NCBI GenBank assembly: GCA_041946825.1
Contig: JBHGBD010000007.1
Coordinates: 62,001 to 126,000 of the forward strand
Length of the DNA stretch: 64,000 bases
From: CAZTHM01 sp041946825
Lineage (GTDB): Bacteria; Acidobacteriota; Terriglobia; UBA7540
Direction: 5' to 3'
Both the position numbers and the translations under genes were made by a program. Shown here in pieces: positions 17,626 through 25,949 of the stretch. A model generated the notes under the pieces. It was not told the DNA's origin, did no database searches, and was given only the letters and a program-made list of their open reading frames with translations. Numbering within the stretch: the stretch's first letter is position 1; each line of letters begins with the position of its first letter.

Positions 17626-18357
17626 CTAAGAAGTCTTCTGCGGTTCCTTCTCGCCGATGGTCTTCTCGGCGGTGGCCGACGCGGGCTGCGGCGAGATCAA
17701 CCCCATTTCGACCTTGAATTGCTTCACAAGTTCGCTGGCGCGCATCTTCTCGGCTTCTTCTTCGATCTTGAATTTCTGGCTGTCCACCTTGTCCATGGCC
17801 ATTTCCATGCGCGCTTCGTTGACCGCGGTCTCCTCTTCGATCTTGCGCACCATCTCGTCGTGCGTCTGGCTGATGCCCGCCACTTCGAACGACTCCATGG
17901 CGTCGGCGACTTTCTTCTGCCACTGCGCCCGGCGGTAGTCGCGGATGGCGTTGAGCGCCTCCTGCGTCTTGCGCTCCTTCTCGCGCAGGAACGCCTGCTT
18001 GACGGTCATGGCCTTCTCGAAGGCGGCGCGGGCGGTGGCAAGCTGGCCCTGCGTGCGCGCCATGGCGCTGCGCACTTGCTCGAGTTGTGTGGCAAAGCTG
18101 CCGGCGATGTCGTCGCGTCCCGCCTGGATGGCCGCCTTCACCTTGCCGGTCAGGTCGGCGATATCGTTCTTGTACTTGCCCTCTTCCTTCTCGAGCAGCG
18201 TGACATTGGCTTTGACCATGGCGATGCTTTCATTCATGCGCGGCACCTGGTCGTTCATGTCCCGGATGTTCTGCTCGAGGATGATTTCCGGGTTCTCCGC
18301 GGCGGAAATGAAGAAGCCGATAAACGAGCGCACCATACGTGTCAGACGATTCCACAT
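17626..18357 (-). CDS. PspA/IM30 family protein
   Basis: A 243-residue member of the PspA/IM30/Vipp1 family, all-helical proteins that share the ESCRT-III fold and form membrane-binding rods or rings. An amphipathic N-terminus (MWNRLTRMVRSFIGFFISAAENPE) fits the family's helix alpha-0 and the ENPEIILEQNIRDM segment is diagnostic. A long coiled coil covers about 25-215, and the C-terminal tail is polar (about 216-243). GAGGAG lies nine bases before the ATG. No pspB, pspC or pspF occurs here; the gene lies instead in an operon with an ABC importer and an AAA+ ATPase. Known relatives guard or repair the inner membrane; the specific role here is probably support of, or response to, the transporter complex. 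Confidence 0.92.
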   Translation of the reverse strand: MWNRLTRMVRSFIGFFISAAENPEIILEQNIRDMNDQVPRMNESIAMVKANVTLLEKEEGKYKNDIADLTGKVKAAIQAGRDDIAGSFATQLEQVRSAMARTQGQLATARAAFEKAMTVKQAFLREKERKTQEALNAIRDYRRAQWQKKVADAMESFEVAGISQTHDEMVRKIEEETAVNEARMEMAMDKVDSQKFKIEEEAEKMRASELVKQFKVEMGLISPQPASATAEKTIGEKEPQKTS

Positions 18358-18378
18358 AAATCCAACTCCTCTCTCGAA

Positions 18379-19083
18379 CTATGTACCCGACGGCTTGGGG
18401 GGAGCGGGCGGCGCCGGCCGCGGAGCCGAGGTGCTGGTGGTAATCGGGTTCTCGGTCACGAAATACGACACCGCGTCGGCGATCTTCTGCTCCTCTTGCT
18501 GTTTCTTCAGCCTCCAACCGAAAAATCTCTCTTTCTCCTTCGCGACCTCGTCGGTGTTCTTCCTCATGCGGGCCTGATAGTCGGCCACCATCTTGTCGAG
18601 TTCGGCCTGAATCTGGCGGTTTTCCTGCATTTTTTTACTCTCGAGTTCGAGCAAGCCTTTTTCCTGCACGCGCTCGTAGGTGTCGAGCGCCTTGTCGCGG
18701 CGCACCGCGTCCTGAATAACTTCCTGAACCTTCACGCCAGCCGCGTCGAGGGCCAGCAGGATCGAGCTGCGCTTTACCGACGGCGCGAGGCTTCGAATGT
18801 GCTCGCTCTGGAGCATGTCGGCGATCTTCATGATCGTGTAGCCATGCGTGGGCGGAGTAATCTCGGCGGCGCTGTAGATTTCGTCGAAAGAAGTTGGATT
18901 GCTTACCGGGGCGGTAAACTTGGGCTCGGCTGCTACGGAGGCGGCAATCTGGGCCACGGTCTGCGCCGGACTGGGCGGAGCCATGCGCGGGGCAGGGCTC
19001 GGCCCTGACGGGGAAGTCTCCTCGGCCTCGGTTTCCGCCGCCTGATCAACCGAGACGATGAAGTTGTACCATTTCTTGCTCAT
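18379..19083 (-). CDS. Unrecognised Pro-rich coiled-coil protein (first gene of PspA/ABC operon)
   Basis: A 234-residue soluble protein, no family recognised. The first residues (MSKKWYNFIVSV) are followed by a Pro/Ala/Glu-rich disordered stretch (about 15-60), a compact middle (about 65-125, with MKIADMLQSEHIRSLAPSV), a charged coiled coil (about 130-200; KGLLELESKKMQENRQIQAE) and a Pro-rich tail. GGGAG lies six bases before the ATG. It is the first gene of the minus-strand operon and lies 21 bp before pspA. The helix-rich centre could co-assemble with PspA, and the Pro-rich ends could serve as binding arms. No signal peptide or transmembrane segment is visible, so it is probably cytoplasmic. 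Function unknown. Confidence 0.7.
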   Translation of the reverse strand: MSKKWYNFIVSVDQAAETEAEETSPSGPSPAPRMAPPSPAQTVAQIAASVAAEPKFTAPVSNPTSFDEIYSAAEITPPTHGYTIMKIADMLQSEHIRSLAPSVKRSSILLALDAAGVKVQEVIQDAVRRDKALDTYERVQEKGLLELESKKMQENRQIQAELDKMVADYQARMRKNTDEVAKEKERFFGWRLKKQQEEQKIADAVSYFVTENPITTSTSAPRPAPPAPPKPSGT

Positions 19084-19288
19084 ACGCTACTCCCTGTTGC
19101 GCCTGCAATGAAGTTACGAACCTCCAGCGACGAGGGTTCTCTCGAAAGCAACAGTCTGCGCAGAGCCTAAGACACCAGCGTGCTAAAGTCAACCAAAACG
19201 CGCCCAGCCCGGAAGCATCCGTCTTGTTAGCCGCAAGGGATTGCGTCTGGAGGAATAGCCTGACATCGTGGACGGACAAAATGCCGGC

Positions 19289-19317
19289 TTGACGCGCCCC
19301 AGGGCGTGTGGTAGTCT
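19289..19317 (+). promoter_or_regulatory. Candidate sigma70-type promoter
   Basis: TTGACG (19289-19294), a 17-bp spacer and TAGTCT (19312-19317). A transcript from here would run rightward through about 750 bp without a recognisable gene before reaching the reductase gene at 20088. Match is moderate and untested. Confidence 0.3.
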
Positions 19318-19620
19318 AGTCATGTTCGCGTATCCTAAGAGGCTCGACACCCCCGGCGCGCGAATGGCTTCGCGACGACGCGCCCGGGCATCGAAACCGT
19401 GAAGCTGAGAATGGGATCTTGTCGATTCACAACGGCCTGGTCTCAAGGGAGAACTTCAGCCCATTCGGGAAGGGGTGGCTTGCGGCGCAGCGGTCTCAAT
19501 CGACGGGCTATCCGCAGGCGACCGCCAAGCGCTCGGGGAGTGAGCGGCACTCCAGTCCGACTGACAAGGTGTCAGTTCAAGAACTCGAGATCAACGCTCG
19601 CTGGCGAAAAATAAAGTTAC

Positions 19621-19712
19621 TTCAAAAAACGTGGAACGATGGCGGAATGTCACTGAAAAGAAAGGATCGGGTTCCAAAAACTCTGGAACGACGCCGGAAT
19701 GTTATAGAAAAG
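19621..19712. repeat. Imperfect tandem direct repeat (about 40 bp, period 51)
   Basis: Two copies begin at 19621 and 19672; each contains TGGAACGAYGSCGGAATGT and ends in GAAAAG. They share most positions over about 40 bp. No coding sense is evident. Confidence 0.55.
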
Positions 19713-20087
19713 ATTCCGGATAGGAGCCGATTGTGTCTGGAATGCCAGTGGAATCCAGCGGGGAGTAGCCATTTTCCCCATGTTGGCAGAAGCATCGCGC
19801 GAGGCAGGGGTTTTGAAAAAGCGGAGCCGCCAAGTTACAGCAAACAAAGGAAGAGCTTTCACGCCGCGGGGTTTGGAATTCTAATCCCTTGAAAACAAGA
19901 TACTTATTCAGGATTTATCCAATATCTTTCAGAAACCAAATGGGTTGCCACTAGAATGTCGGCTGCGGGACGTCTTCACCTATTGAACTGCAGCGGCCTC
20001 TGACATATGATTCCCAGAACCAGGCCAAGTGAGGGACGTGATAGTACGCATCCGGCGGCGAGCGCCGGACGCCGCTAGCAACCTGGA

Positions 20088-22370
20088 ATGACGAACCCTT
20101 CCGACAGAATCGTCTTTTGGAGAGTGGAGGGAAGCCTCCTGGTACGCAGTTCTGTGCGCGCCGTGGCTTTCTTCACGCTGAACTCGCAGAGCTTTTCCGG
20201 CCGCTGGCTAAGGCGGGGAACGATGGCGATTCTGACTTTTATCCTCCCTATCCTCTATCTGTTCCACCGGGTATTTGCCACCCGTGTCATACATACCCTG
20301 CTGCGCGGGGTGAGCCGCGATCGACTCGATTACCTGGGAGAAGAATATTTCGAGTATGTCCTGAAGCCACGGCTCAATCCTGTCGCCGTCGGGGAGCTCA
20401 AACAACTCCTTTCGACACACGTCCCGGTAGTTCTGGTCAGTGACGGTCTCGATCACGTCTTGCGCCCGCTGGCGGCGTATCTGGGCGTGGGGCAAATCAT
20501 CGCCAATCGCCTGGAGTTTCGTGACCGCCACGCCACGGGCCGACTGATGGGCCCGATCATCCCTCCGCGCTCGATTCTCAGCCGCCTGGGAAAGCACACG
20601 CGCTTGGATGCCGAGAAACTCGCTGCGCAACTGGGGATATCTCCCACCGCGGTGGCGCTGGCGATAACTCTTGCCTCGCGACCTGTCATCCGTCATACCC
20701 ATCCCCTCGTCGACCTCACCGGGACCTCGCACGGCGAACCACTTTCAGTGCGCAAGGCGCTGGCGGGAAAGCACATCCTTCTCATCGGAGGGACTGGCTT
20801 CATTGGCAAGGTTTGGCTGGCGGATATCCTGACCAAGGTGCCTGACATCGGCAAGATCTACCTCCTCATCCGAAAGCAGCGCTCCGCCACTTCGGTGCGG
20901 CGGTTCGAGAAGATCATCGAGGAGTCGCCTGTGTTCGAGGGCTTCCACGAGCGCTACGGGGCCGACCTGGGACGATTCATGCGCGAGCACATTGAAGTCC
21001 TCGACGGCGACGTAACGCAACCCGGCCTCGGCTTGGATGCGGCCACCCGCGCTCGGCTGGCTTCGCGGCTTGACCTGATCTTGAATAGCGCCGGGCTGAC
21101 GGATTTCAATCCTGATTTGCGGACAGCCCTGGCCATCAACGTGGATGGCATGGTGCACTTGACGGCTTTCGTTCGAGAATGCCATCACGCCGGACTTTTG
21201 CATTTGTCCACCTGCTTTGTCGTGGGATTTCGTGACGGCCGGGTGAGAGAGGAACTGGTTTCGAACTATACGCCGAACTCGGCGAAGGATTTTGACGCCG
21301 AGCGGGAGCGCCAGTCCCTTCACGAATTGGTCCGTGCCATCGAGCAGCGGGCCGAGTCCCCCGAGGTCACGGAGGAATTGAGGAAACAGGCGCTCGGGAA
21401 GGCCACGGCGAGTAAGACCATGGCCGAGGCCTCGCTCGATCACCAGGTGCGGAAGAACCGTTTGCGGTGGGTGCGCGCCCAGATGGTGGAAGCGGGCACC
21501 CGGCGCGCCCGGCAGCTCGGCTGGCCGAACACGTATTGCTTCACCAAGAGCCTGGGCGAATCGTTGCTCGCCAGGCTGTGTGACGGGGTTCCGCTGGCGG
21601 TGGTGCGGCCGTCGATTACAGAGACTTCCACCCATGAACCCTTTCGCGGCTGGAACGAAGGTGTCAATACCTCGGCGCCGCTTTCGTATCTCTCCCGTGG
21701 TTACTTCCGGCAGCTTCCCTCCAACGCGCGCAAGTGCCTGGACGTGATTCCCGTGGACCTGGTGGCGCGCGGGATGACGCTGATCGCCGCGGCGGTCGTC
21801 GAGCGGCGGCACGAGCGGCTCTACCATCTGGCGACCTCGGCCTGCAACCCCTGCGACATGGGCCGCACCATCGAATTGACCGGTTTGGCCCACCGTAAAC
21901 ACCTGCGGGCCCAGGGCGGGCTCGAAAACCAGATCCGTCTCCGGTTTGACACTATCCCGGTCTCGAAGCGGCGCTTCAAAACCTTTTCCGCGCCGGGTCA
22001 GAAGGCCATGATTCGCGCTTTGCGGCGGCTCAGTTCGCCGATACCGTTTGCCTATTCCTCGCTGGTCCGGAAGGAAAGGGACTTGGAGCGCGTGGAAAAG
22101 CTTATAGAGCTCTATGAGCCCTTCATTCTGCACAACGAGCACGTCTTCGAGGCGCAGAATGTCGAGATGCTCTCCGCGCTCCTGCCTCCCAATGAGCGGG
22201 AAGGGTTTGGCTACGACCCCCATTCGCTTGACTGGTGGGATTATTGGATCAACATCCATATCCCGGCGTTGCGCCGGTGGACGTATCCGCTTATCGAAGG
22301 ACGCCCGCTCGAAGCTCGAACGGCTCGCCCTTTCAGCTACGAGGTCCGATCGGAGAAGGCGACGAACTGA
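20088..22370 (+). CDS. HAD-like domain fused to fatty acyl-CoA/ACP reductase
   Basis: A 760-residue fusion. Residues 1-200 are HAD-IB-like, but motif I reads FWRVEGSLL where a phosphatase needs DxDGT; nucleophile and acid aspartates are replaced, so this half is probably catalytically dead. A hydrophobic segment (46-60) may bind membrane. From 225 an extended SDR of the fatty acyl reductase (NAD_binding_4) family follows, with GGTGFIG (234-240), LNSAGLTDF (332-340) and the YxxxK pair Y483/K487. The tail (about 600-760) resembles the FAR C-terminal region. Known relatives reduce fatty acyl thioesters to aldehydes or alcohols with NADPH. Together with the acyl ligase/ACP operon downstream this suggests long-chain alcohol or ether-lipid formation; the link is inference. 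The start is the first ATG; its ribosome-binding site is weak. Confidence 0.82.
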   Translation: MTNPSDRIVFWRVEGSLLVRSSVRAVAFFTLNSQSFSGRWLRRGTMAILTFILPILYLFHRVFATRVIHTLLRGVSRDRLDYLGEEYFEYVLKPRLNPVAVGELKQLLSTHVPVVLVSDGLDHVLRPLAAYLGVGQIIANRLEFRDRHATGRLMGPIIPPRSILSRLGKHTRLDAEKLAAQLGISPTAVALAITLASRPVIRHTHPLVDLTGTSHGEPLSVRKALAGKHILLIGGTGFIGKVWLADILTKVPDIGKIYLLIRKQRSATSVRRFEKIIEESPVFEGFHERYGADLGRFMREHIEVLDGDVTQPGLGLDAATRARLASRLDLILNSAGLTDFNPDLRTALAINVDGMVHLTAFVRECHHAGLLHLSTCFVVGFRDGRVREELVSNYTPNSAKDFDAERERQSLHELVRAIEQRAESPEVTEELRKQALGKATASKTMAEASLDHQVRKNRLRWVRAQMVEAGTRRARQLGWPNTYCFTKSLGESLLARLCDGVPLAVVRPSITETSTHEPFRGWNEGVNTSAPLSYLSRGYFRQLPSNARKCLDVIPVDLVARGMTLIAAAVVERRHERLYHLATSACNPCDMGRTIELTGLAHRKHLRAQGGLENQIRLRFDTIPVSKRRFKTFSAPGQKAMIRALRRLSSPIPFAYSSLVRKERDLERVEKLIELYEPFILHNEHVFEAQNVEMLSALLPPNEREGFGYDPHSLDWWDYWINIHIPALRRWTYPLIEGRPLEARTARPFSYEVRSEKATN

Positions 22371-22403
22371 AAAGAAGGGAATAGGGAGCAGGAAAAGAGA
22401 GAT

Positions 22404-22739
22404 TCAGAGACTTGCTAAGGCTGAAGGCTCGTCGTTAAACGGTTTGAGGATGTCGCTGAGGCGGGAGATTTCCAGTGCGTGCTTCACCTGAGGTGACGGC
22501 GCGCAGAAGAGGCACTTGGCTCCCTTTGATTCGGCCATGGTGAACGCGCCAACCAGCGCGCCCATTCCGGAACTGTCAATGAAAGGCACTCCGGTCAGGT
22601 TGACGAGGATGGTTTTCTCACCCGCCTCCAACAGTTCGTGGAAGCTGTTGCGGAAAAGTTCGATGGCTTCGCCGAGCCCCAGCCGGCCTTTGACGTCCAG
22701 CACGGTCGCATTTTCAAGCTTGCGGGAATTGACAGCCAA
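22404..22739 (-). CDS. STAS-domain anti-anti-sigma factor-like protein
   Basis: A 111-residue single STAS domain of the SpoIIAA/RsbV type. It carries VPFIDSSGMGALVGAF, with the phosphorylatable serine in DSSG (S56/S57). Such proteins bind anti-sigma kinases when unphosphorylated. Start is TTG at 22739 with AGAGG five bases upstream. It is convergent with the reductase gene. No anti-sigma kinase, phosphatase or sigma factor gene is in the window, so its partner must be encoded elsewhere; the CHASE3-PAS protein 1 kb away is a candidate upstream element only by position. Confidence 0.85.
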   Translation of the reverse strand: MAVNSRKLENATVLDVKGRLGLGEAIELFRNSFHELLEAGEKTILVNLTGVPFIDSSGMGALVGAFTMAESKGAKCLFCAPSPQVKHALEISRLSDILKPFNDEPSALASL

Positions 22740-23180
22740 GTCAACCTCTGCCGCTCAAGATGTGAAGTCCTGGCTAAGTCCCAAAGCGCTGCGCACAACT
22801 ATATATACTGCGGCGCGAAAATCAAGCAGATTACGGATAGTCGAGAAGGCTTCTGGATCCTCTGAATCTCGAGATCAGGGATCTCCGCCCTTCTAACAGA
22901 CATCTTCCGCCCAACTGACTGAAGTCAGAGTACAATTTGCCATCACGCCTTGGGTCGTGCGCTTGAGTTGCCCGCCGCGCCGATAACCTATCTGTTTTCA
23001 ATTGGTTGTAGGAATGCAGATGCGCCCAAATTGTTCGATATGCCTGCCTCGCCCCTTCAGGCTCTCATACTAAAGTACTGGTACTCGCGAGCCATTGCTC
23101 GATGACCCGTTCCGTCCGAGAATTGCGCCATGAGTGAGGGAGATAGCACGAGTTGGTTGCGCCAGGAAAGGACGGAGAAC
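22740..23180. other. Intergenic region without recognised gene
   Basis: This spacer separates the STAS gene (minus) from the small zinc-ribbon gene (plus). No hairpin, promoter or coding pattern of note was found. Confidence 0.4.
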
Positions 23181-23330
23181 ATGATTGAGACGCGAACCAT
23201 CGACGAGACAGCGGTTGAACCATGCCCGACTTGCGGTTGGGTGAAATTCAATCCCCATTGCCCGGAGTGCAACGAGGTCCGTGAGCAGTGCCTGCTGATG
23301 GGGACAGGGATCGAAGGTTTCGACATGTAG
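23181..23330 (+). CDS. Small zinc-ribbon-like protein
   Basis: A 49-residue polypeptide with paired cysteines CPTCGW and CPECNEVREQC, which would form one four-cysteine zinc site. The ATG at 23181 has AAGGA (23168-23172) eight bases upstream; an in-frame ATG at 23130 has no such site. No family recognised. Its size and lack of neighbours in close phase leave room for chance, but the CxxC spacing and the ribosome-binding site support a real gene. Confidence 0.45.
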   Translation: MIETRTIDETAVEPCPTCGWVKFNPHCPECNEVREQCLLMGTGIEGFDM

Positions 23331-23686
23331 GCCGTCGGGAGTGGCGCTAGGCCTGGCGTCCGTCACAACCAGGCGGCGTTCTTGGGCCGAGCTCCTTCGA
23401 CGGACGAAGGCTTCGAAGTGGGCGCAACTCTCCCGGCATCCGAGTCGCTGGTGGATTCAATTCGGCTGCGCTGCCGAAGAGCGTCACGGTATTTACGTAA
23501 CCTAACAAGAGCACTTCCAAGGCTGGGCGGCTTTGGCGGTGCTCATTGTTTTTGGGATGAGGCCAAGACTCCGCTCCGCTTTGAACTCCGAGCGGATTGT
23601 ACCTGGATTTTCAAATAACTGAGCCGGGGCGCACATCGGAACGCGAACCCGGGCCTCGCCTGTGATATAGATAATCCGGAGGCGGC
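23331..23686. other. Intergenic region without recognised gene
   Basis: 356 bp between the small zinc-ribbon gene and the CHASE3-PAS gene. Only short, compositionally unremarkable frames occur. It probably holds the promoter of the sensor gene. Confidence 0.4.
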
Positions 23687-24697
23687 ATGAAAAGCTCGGC
23701 TTTGAAGAAGGTGTCGACAGGACTTGTCCTGGCGCTGCCGGTCCTGCTGGTCCTGGATTATCTTCAATACCAGTCGGTCCAGATTGTTTCCGGGACCCAT
23801 CGGATGCTTGTGCGCAGCAACGAGGCGCTCCGGGAAATCAACACCCTGCGGTGGCAGCTGGCGCAAGCCGAAGATGCGGTCGATCGATACATCGCAACCG
23901 GCGAGACCGTGGCGTTAAATCCCTTCTACGCATCCGGAGGAGCGGTTCGTGAAACGCTTGGCCGGCTTGGTTCTCTGGTCGAGAATGTGCCGGAGCAGAA
24001 AGCCCGGATCCAGAAACTCGATCCATTGGTCTCGAAGCGCATCGAACTCCTCAAGCAGGAAGTCGCGTTGCGAGATCAGAAGGGACTGGCGATCGAGAAA
24101 GTGCGCCCTCTCGAATCCGAGGGACACGGGATCAGTGATGAAATTTTATCCCTGGCTGGGGATATGGAGAAAGCTGAGGCCGATGCCTTGAAGCGCCGCA
24201 GCGATGATGCGCGGGGAAGCGTCCAGCGCGCCACCTTCATTACGCCCTTTGCTGCCATCCTCGGGATCTGGCTTGTCGCCTTGGCGGCACTCCTCCTTTT
24301 TCGTGACGCGACGGAGAAGAAGTGGACGGGGATTGAGCGGCGGATGCACACGCGACTGGTCGAGACCCTCCCCGTGAGCATTTTCATAGTTGACGAACAC
24401 GATCTCATCTTCTTTACGAACCCGGCCCATGACGCCCTCTTCGGTTACGACTCCGGTGAACTTATCGGGCGCCACGCTTCCGCCCTGCAGAGCGTACCTC
24501 GTGACGAAGCCGATCACCCGTTCGGCGAGATTTCCGAGTCCTTAAGTGTGAACGGAAACTGGGCGGGTACGCTCGAATGCCGCAAGAAAGACGGCGCGGC
24601 GTTTTCGTGTTTCGTGCGCGCGCGAAACATGGACCTCCCCGGCAAGGTTTATCGGATTTTCGCGTTGTATGAGTTGGGTGGCAAAATGGGAGGCTAG
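23687..24697 (+). CDS. CHASE3-PAS membrane sensor without output domain
   Basis: A 336-residue membrane protein. Transmembrane helix 1 (about 8-25) is followed by a CHASE3-like periplasmic helical domain (about 30-185; LRWQLAQAEDAVDRYIATGE), transmembrane helix 2 (about 188-208, FAAILGIWLVALAALLLF) and one PAS domain (about 220-330; LPVSIFIVDEHDLIFFTNPA, then GYDSGELIGR). CHASE3-PAS pairs normally precede a histidine kinase or GGDEF domain; here the protein ends after the PAS core. It may act through a separate partner or be a truncated kinase. The next gene starts 115 bp on. Ligand and output unknown. Confidence 0.75.
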   Translation: MKSSALKKVSTGLVLALPVLLVLDYLQYQSVQIVSGTHRMLVRSNEALREINTLRWQLAQAEDAVDRYIATGETVALNPFYASGGAVRETLGRLGSLVENVPEQKARIQKLDPLVSKRIELLKQEVALRDQKGLAIEKVRPLESEGHGISDEILSLAGDMEKAEADALKRRSDDARGSVQRATFITPFAAILGIWLVALAALLLFRDATEKKWTGIERRMHTRLVETLPVSIFIVDEHDLIFFTNPAHDALFGYDSGELIGRHASALQSVPRDEADHPFGEISESLSVNGNWAGTLECRKKDGAAFSCFVRARNMDLPGKVYRIFALYELGGKMGG

Positions 24698-24812
24698 TGC
24701 CCGGTCTCAATATCTGCGGAGTTTCTCCTTGCGCCATCCCGGCGGAGTTTGCGGCTCCGCCAAAAAACCACATCGCATTTCCAACCTTCACGCTAAAATA
24801 GCCCCTGGCAAT

Positions 24813-25949
24813 ATGGCCGTCTTCATCACCGGTTCCACTGGATATCTTGGCGCGCACATCGCGGCGGACTTGCTCGAGGGGCATGCTGATTCCCTGAATC
24901 TGCTCGTCCGCGCCGAGGACAGGCGCCAAGCTGAGATGCGACTGTGGCAGGCCCTCCAGTTGCACATGGGTTTCCCACGCTTTCATGACTGTCTTAGGTC
25001 GCGAATTTCAGTCTTCTGCGGAGACCTGACGGGAGCGCAATTCGGACTCGCTGACGGGGATTACGCGCGTTTGGCGAAGACGACCGACTCCATGATCCAC
25101 TGCGCCGCGTCACTCAATCGACGGTCTGAGAAATCCTGCCTGAATGTGAATCTGCGCGGAACACTGGAGGTAATCAAGCTGGCGCAGCGGATCCGCACCG
25201 ACCACGAACTCCGCCGCTTCAGCCACGTCAGCACCGTCGCTGTGGCGGGCCACCGCCAGAACGAAGTAGTGCAGGAGGATGAGGCGATCGACTGGGAGCG
25301 CTCCGACTACGACCCCTATGCGCGGACGAAGAAATTCTGCGAATACATGTTGCGGGAGCTCCTGCCCGACGTTCCCGTGACGATATTTCGTCCCAGCATC
25401 ATTCTGGGTGACAGCCGGCACGCCGAGACGACGCAGTTCGATATGGTCAAGGCATTCGTTTTTCTCGCCGGCCTGCCGGTTCTCCCCTTCCGGCCTGACG
25501 ACAGGCTTGACATCGTGAACGTGGATTTTGTTGCGGCTTCGATTGTGACGCTTCACAAGAAGGAGCAGCCGAACCACCGTATTTATCACCTTTCCTCGGG
25601 GACCGAATCCCAGACGTACCGCGAGCTGACTCGCGCGCTGGCAAACGCGCAACGGGCGCTTCCGCCACTCTTTGTTCCCGGTGTGGAGGCCCCGTTCACT
25701 TCCGTCGTCAACTGGCTTGCCAACCGCCGGGGCACTGCCATCGGCCGGGAGGCGTCGCTGATGAAGGTCTTCATGCCCTACCTGACGTACAACACTGTGT
25801 TCGATAACACGCGGGTGGTAAATGAAACGGGTCGCGCGCCGGTTCCTTTCTCGAATTATTGTTATCCACTTTTGAAATTCAGCCGCGAGGGCCATTTCAC
25901 TTTTCCCTACAAGGCGTGGCCGGAGGCTGTGGGAGGGGCCGCCGGATGA
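24813..25949 (+). CDS. Thioester reductase-like extended SDR
   Basis: A 378-residue NAD(P)-dependent extended SDR close to the terminal reductase domains that release acyl chains from carrier proteins as aldehydes. The Rossmann motif TGSTGYLGAH opens the protein, SHVSTVAVAG holds the catalytic serine/threonine region, and YARTKKF gives the YxxxK pair. The start is the ATG at 24813, because the preceding in-frame 48 codons have no SDR content. Its stop overlaps the start of the pyruvyl transferase-like gene (ATGA), so the two are translationally coupled. Likely role: reduction of an acyl-ACP made by the ligases downstream, or sugar-nucleotide modification in support of the next enzyme; the former fits the neighbourhood better. 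Confidence 0.78.
   Translation: MAVFITGSTGYLGAHIAADLLEGHADSLNLLVRAEDRRQAEMRLWQALQLHMGFPRFHDCLRSRISVFCGDLTGAQFGLADGDYARLAKTTDSMIHCAASLNRRSEKSCLNVNLRGTLEVIKLAQRIRTDHELRRFSHVSTVAVAGHRQNEVVQEDEAIDWERSDYDPYARTKKFCEYMLRELLPDVPVTIFRPSIILGDSRHAETTQFDMVKAFVFLAGLPVLPFRPDDRLDIVNVDFVAASIVTLHKKEQPNHRIYHLSSGTESQTYRELTRALANAQRALPPLFVPGVEAPFTSVVNWLANRRGTAIGREASLMKVFMPYLTYNTVFDNTRVVNETGRAPVPFSNYCYPLLKFSREGHFTFPYKAWPEAVGGAAG

Larger units (their letters stand above)
19084..20087. other. Gene-free 1-kb intergenic region
   Basis: It lies between the divergent PspA operon and the reductase gene. Open frames here have no recognisable content. It holds a plus-strand sigma70-like promoter candidate (19289-19317) and an imperfect direct repeat (19621-19712). 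The left end must carry the PspA operon promoter, for which no clear boxes were seen. The right end carries the reductase leader. Confidence 0.5.

Noticed and set aside
17359..19008. Plus-strand open frame of 549 codons across pspA and the first operon gene
   Set aside because: Antisense shadow of two genes with clear ribosome-binding sites; its translation is Leu/Arg/His-rich with no family.
19419..19892. Plus-strand frame of 157 codons in the 1-kb gap
   Set aside because: No ribosome-binding site, composition unlike neighbouring genes, and it runs through the imperfect direct repeat.
20745..22259. Minus-strand open frame of 504 codons
   Set aside because: Antisense to the acyl reductase; no domain, composition typical of a GC-rich shadow.
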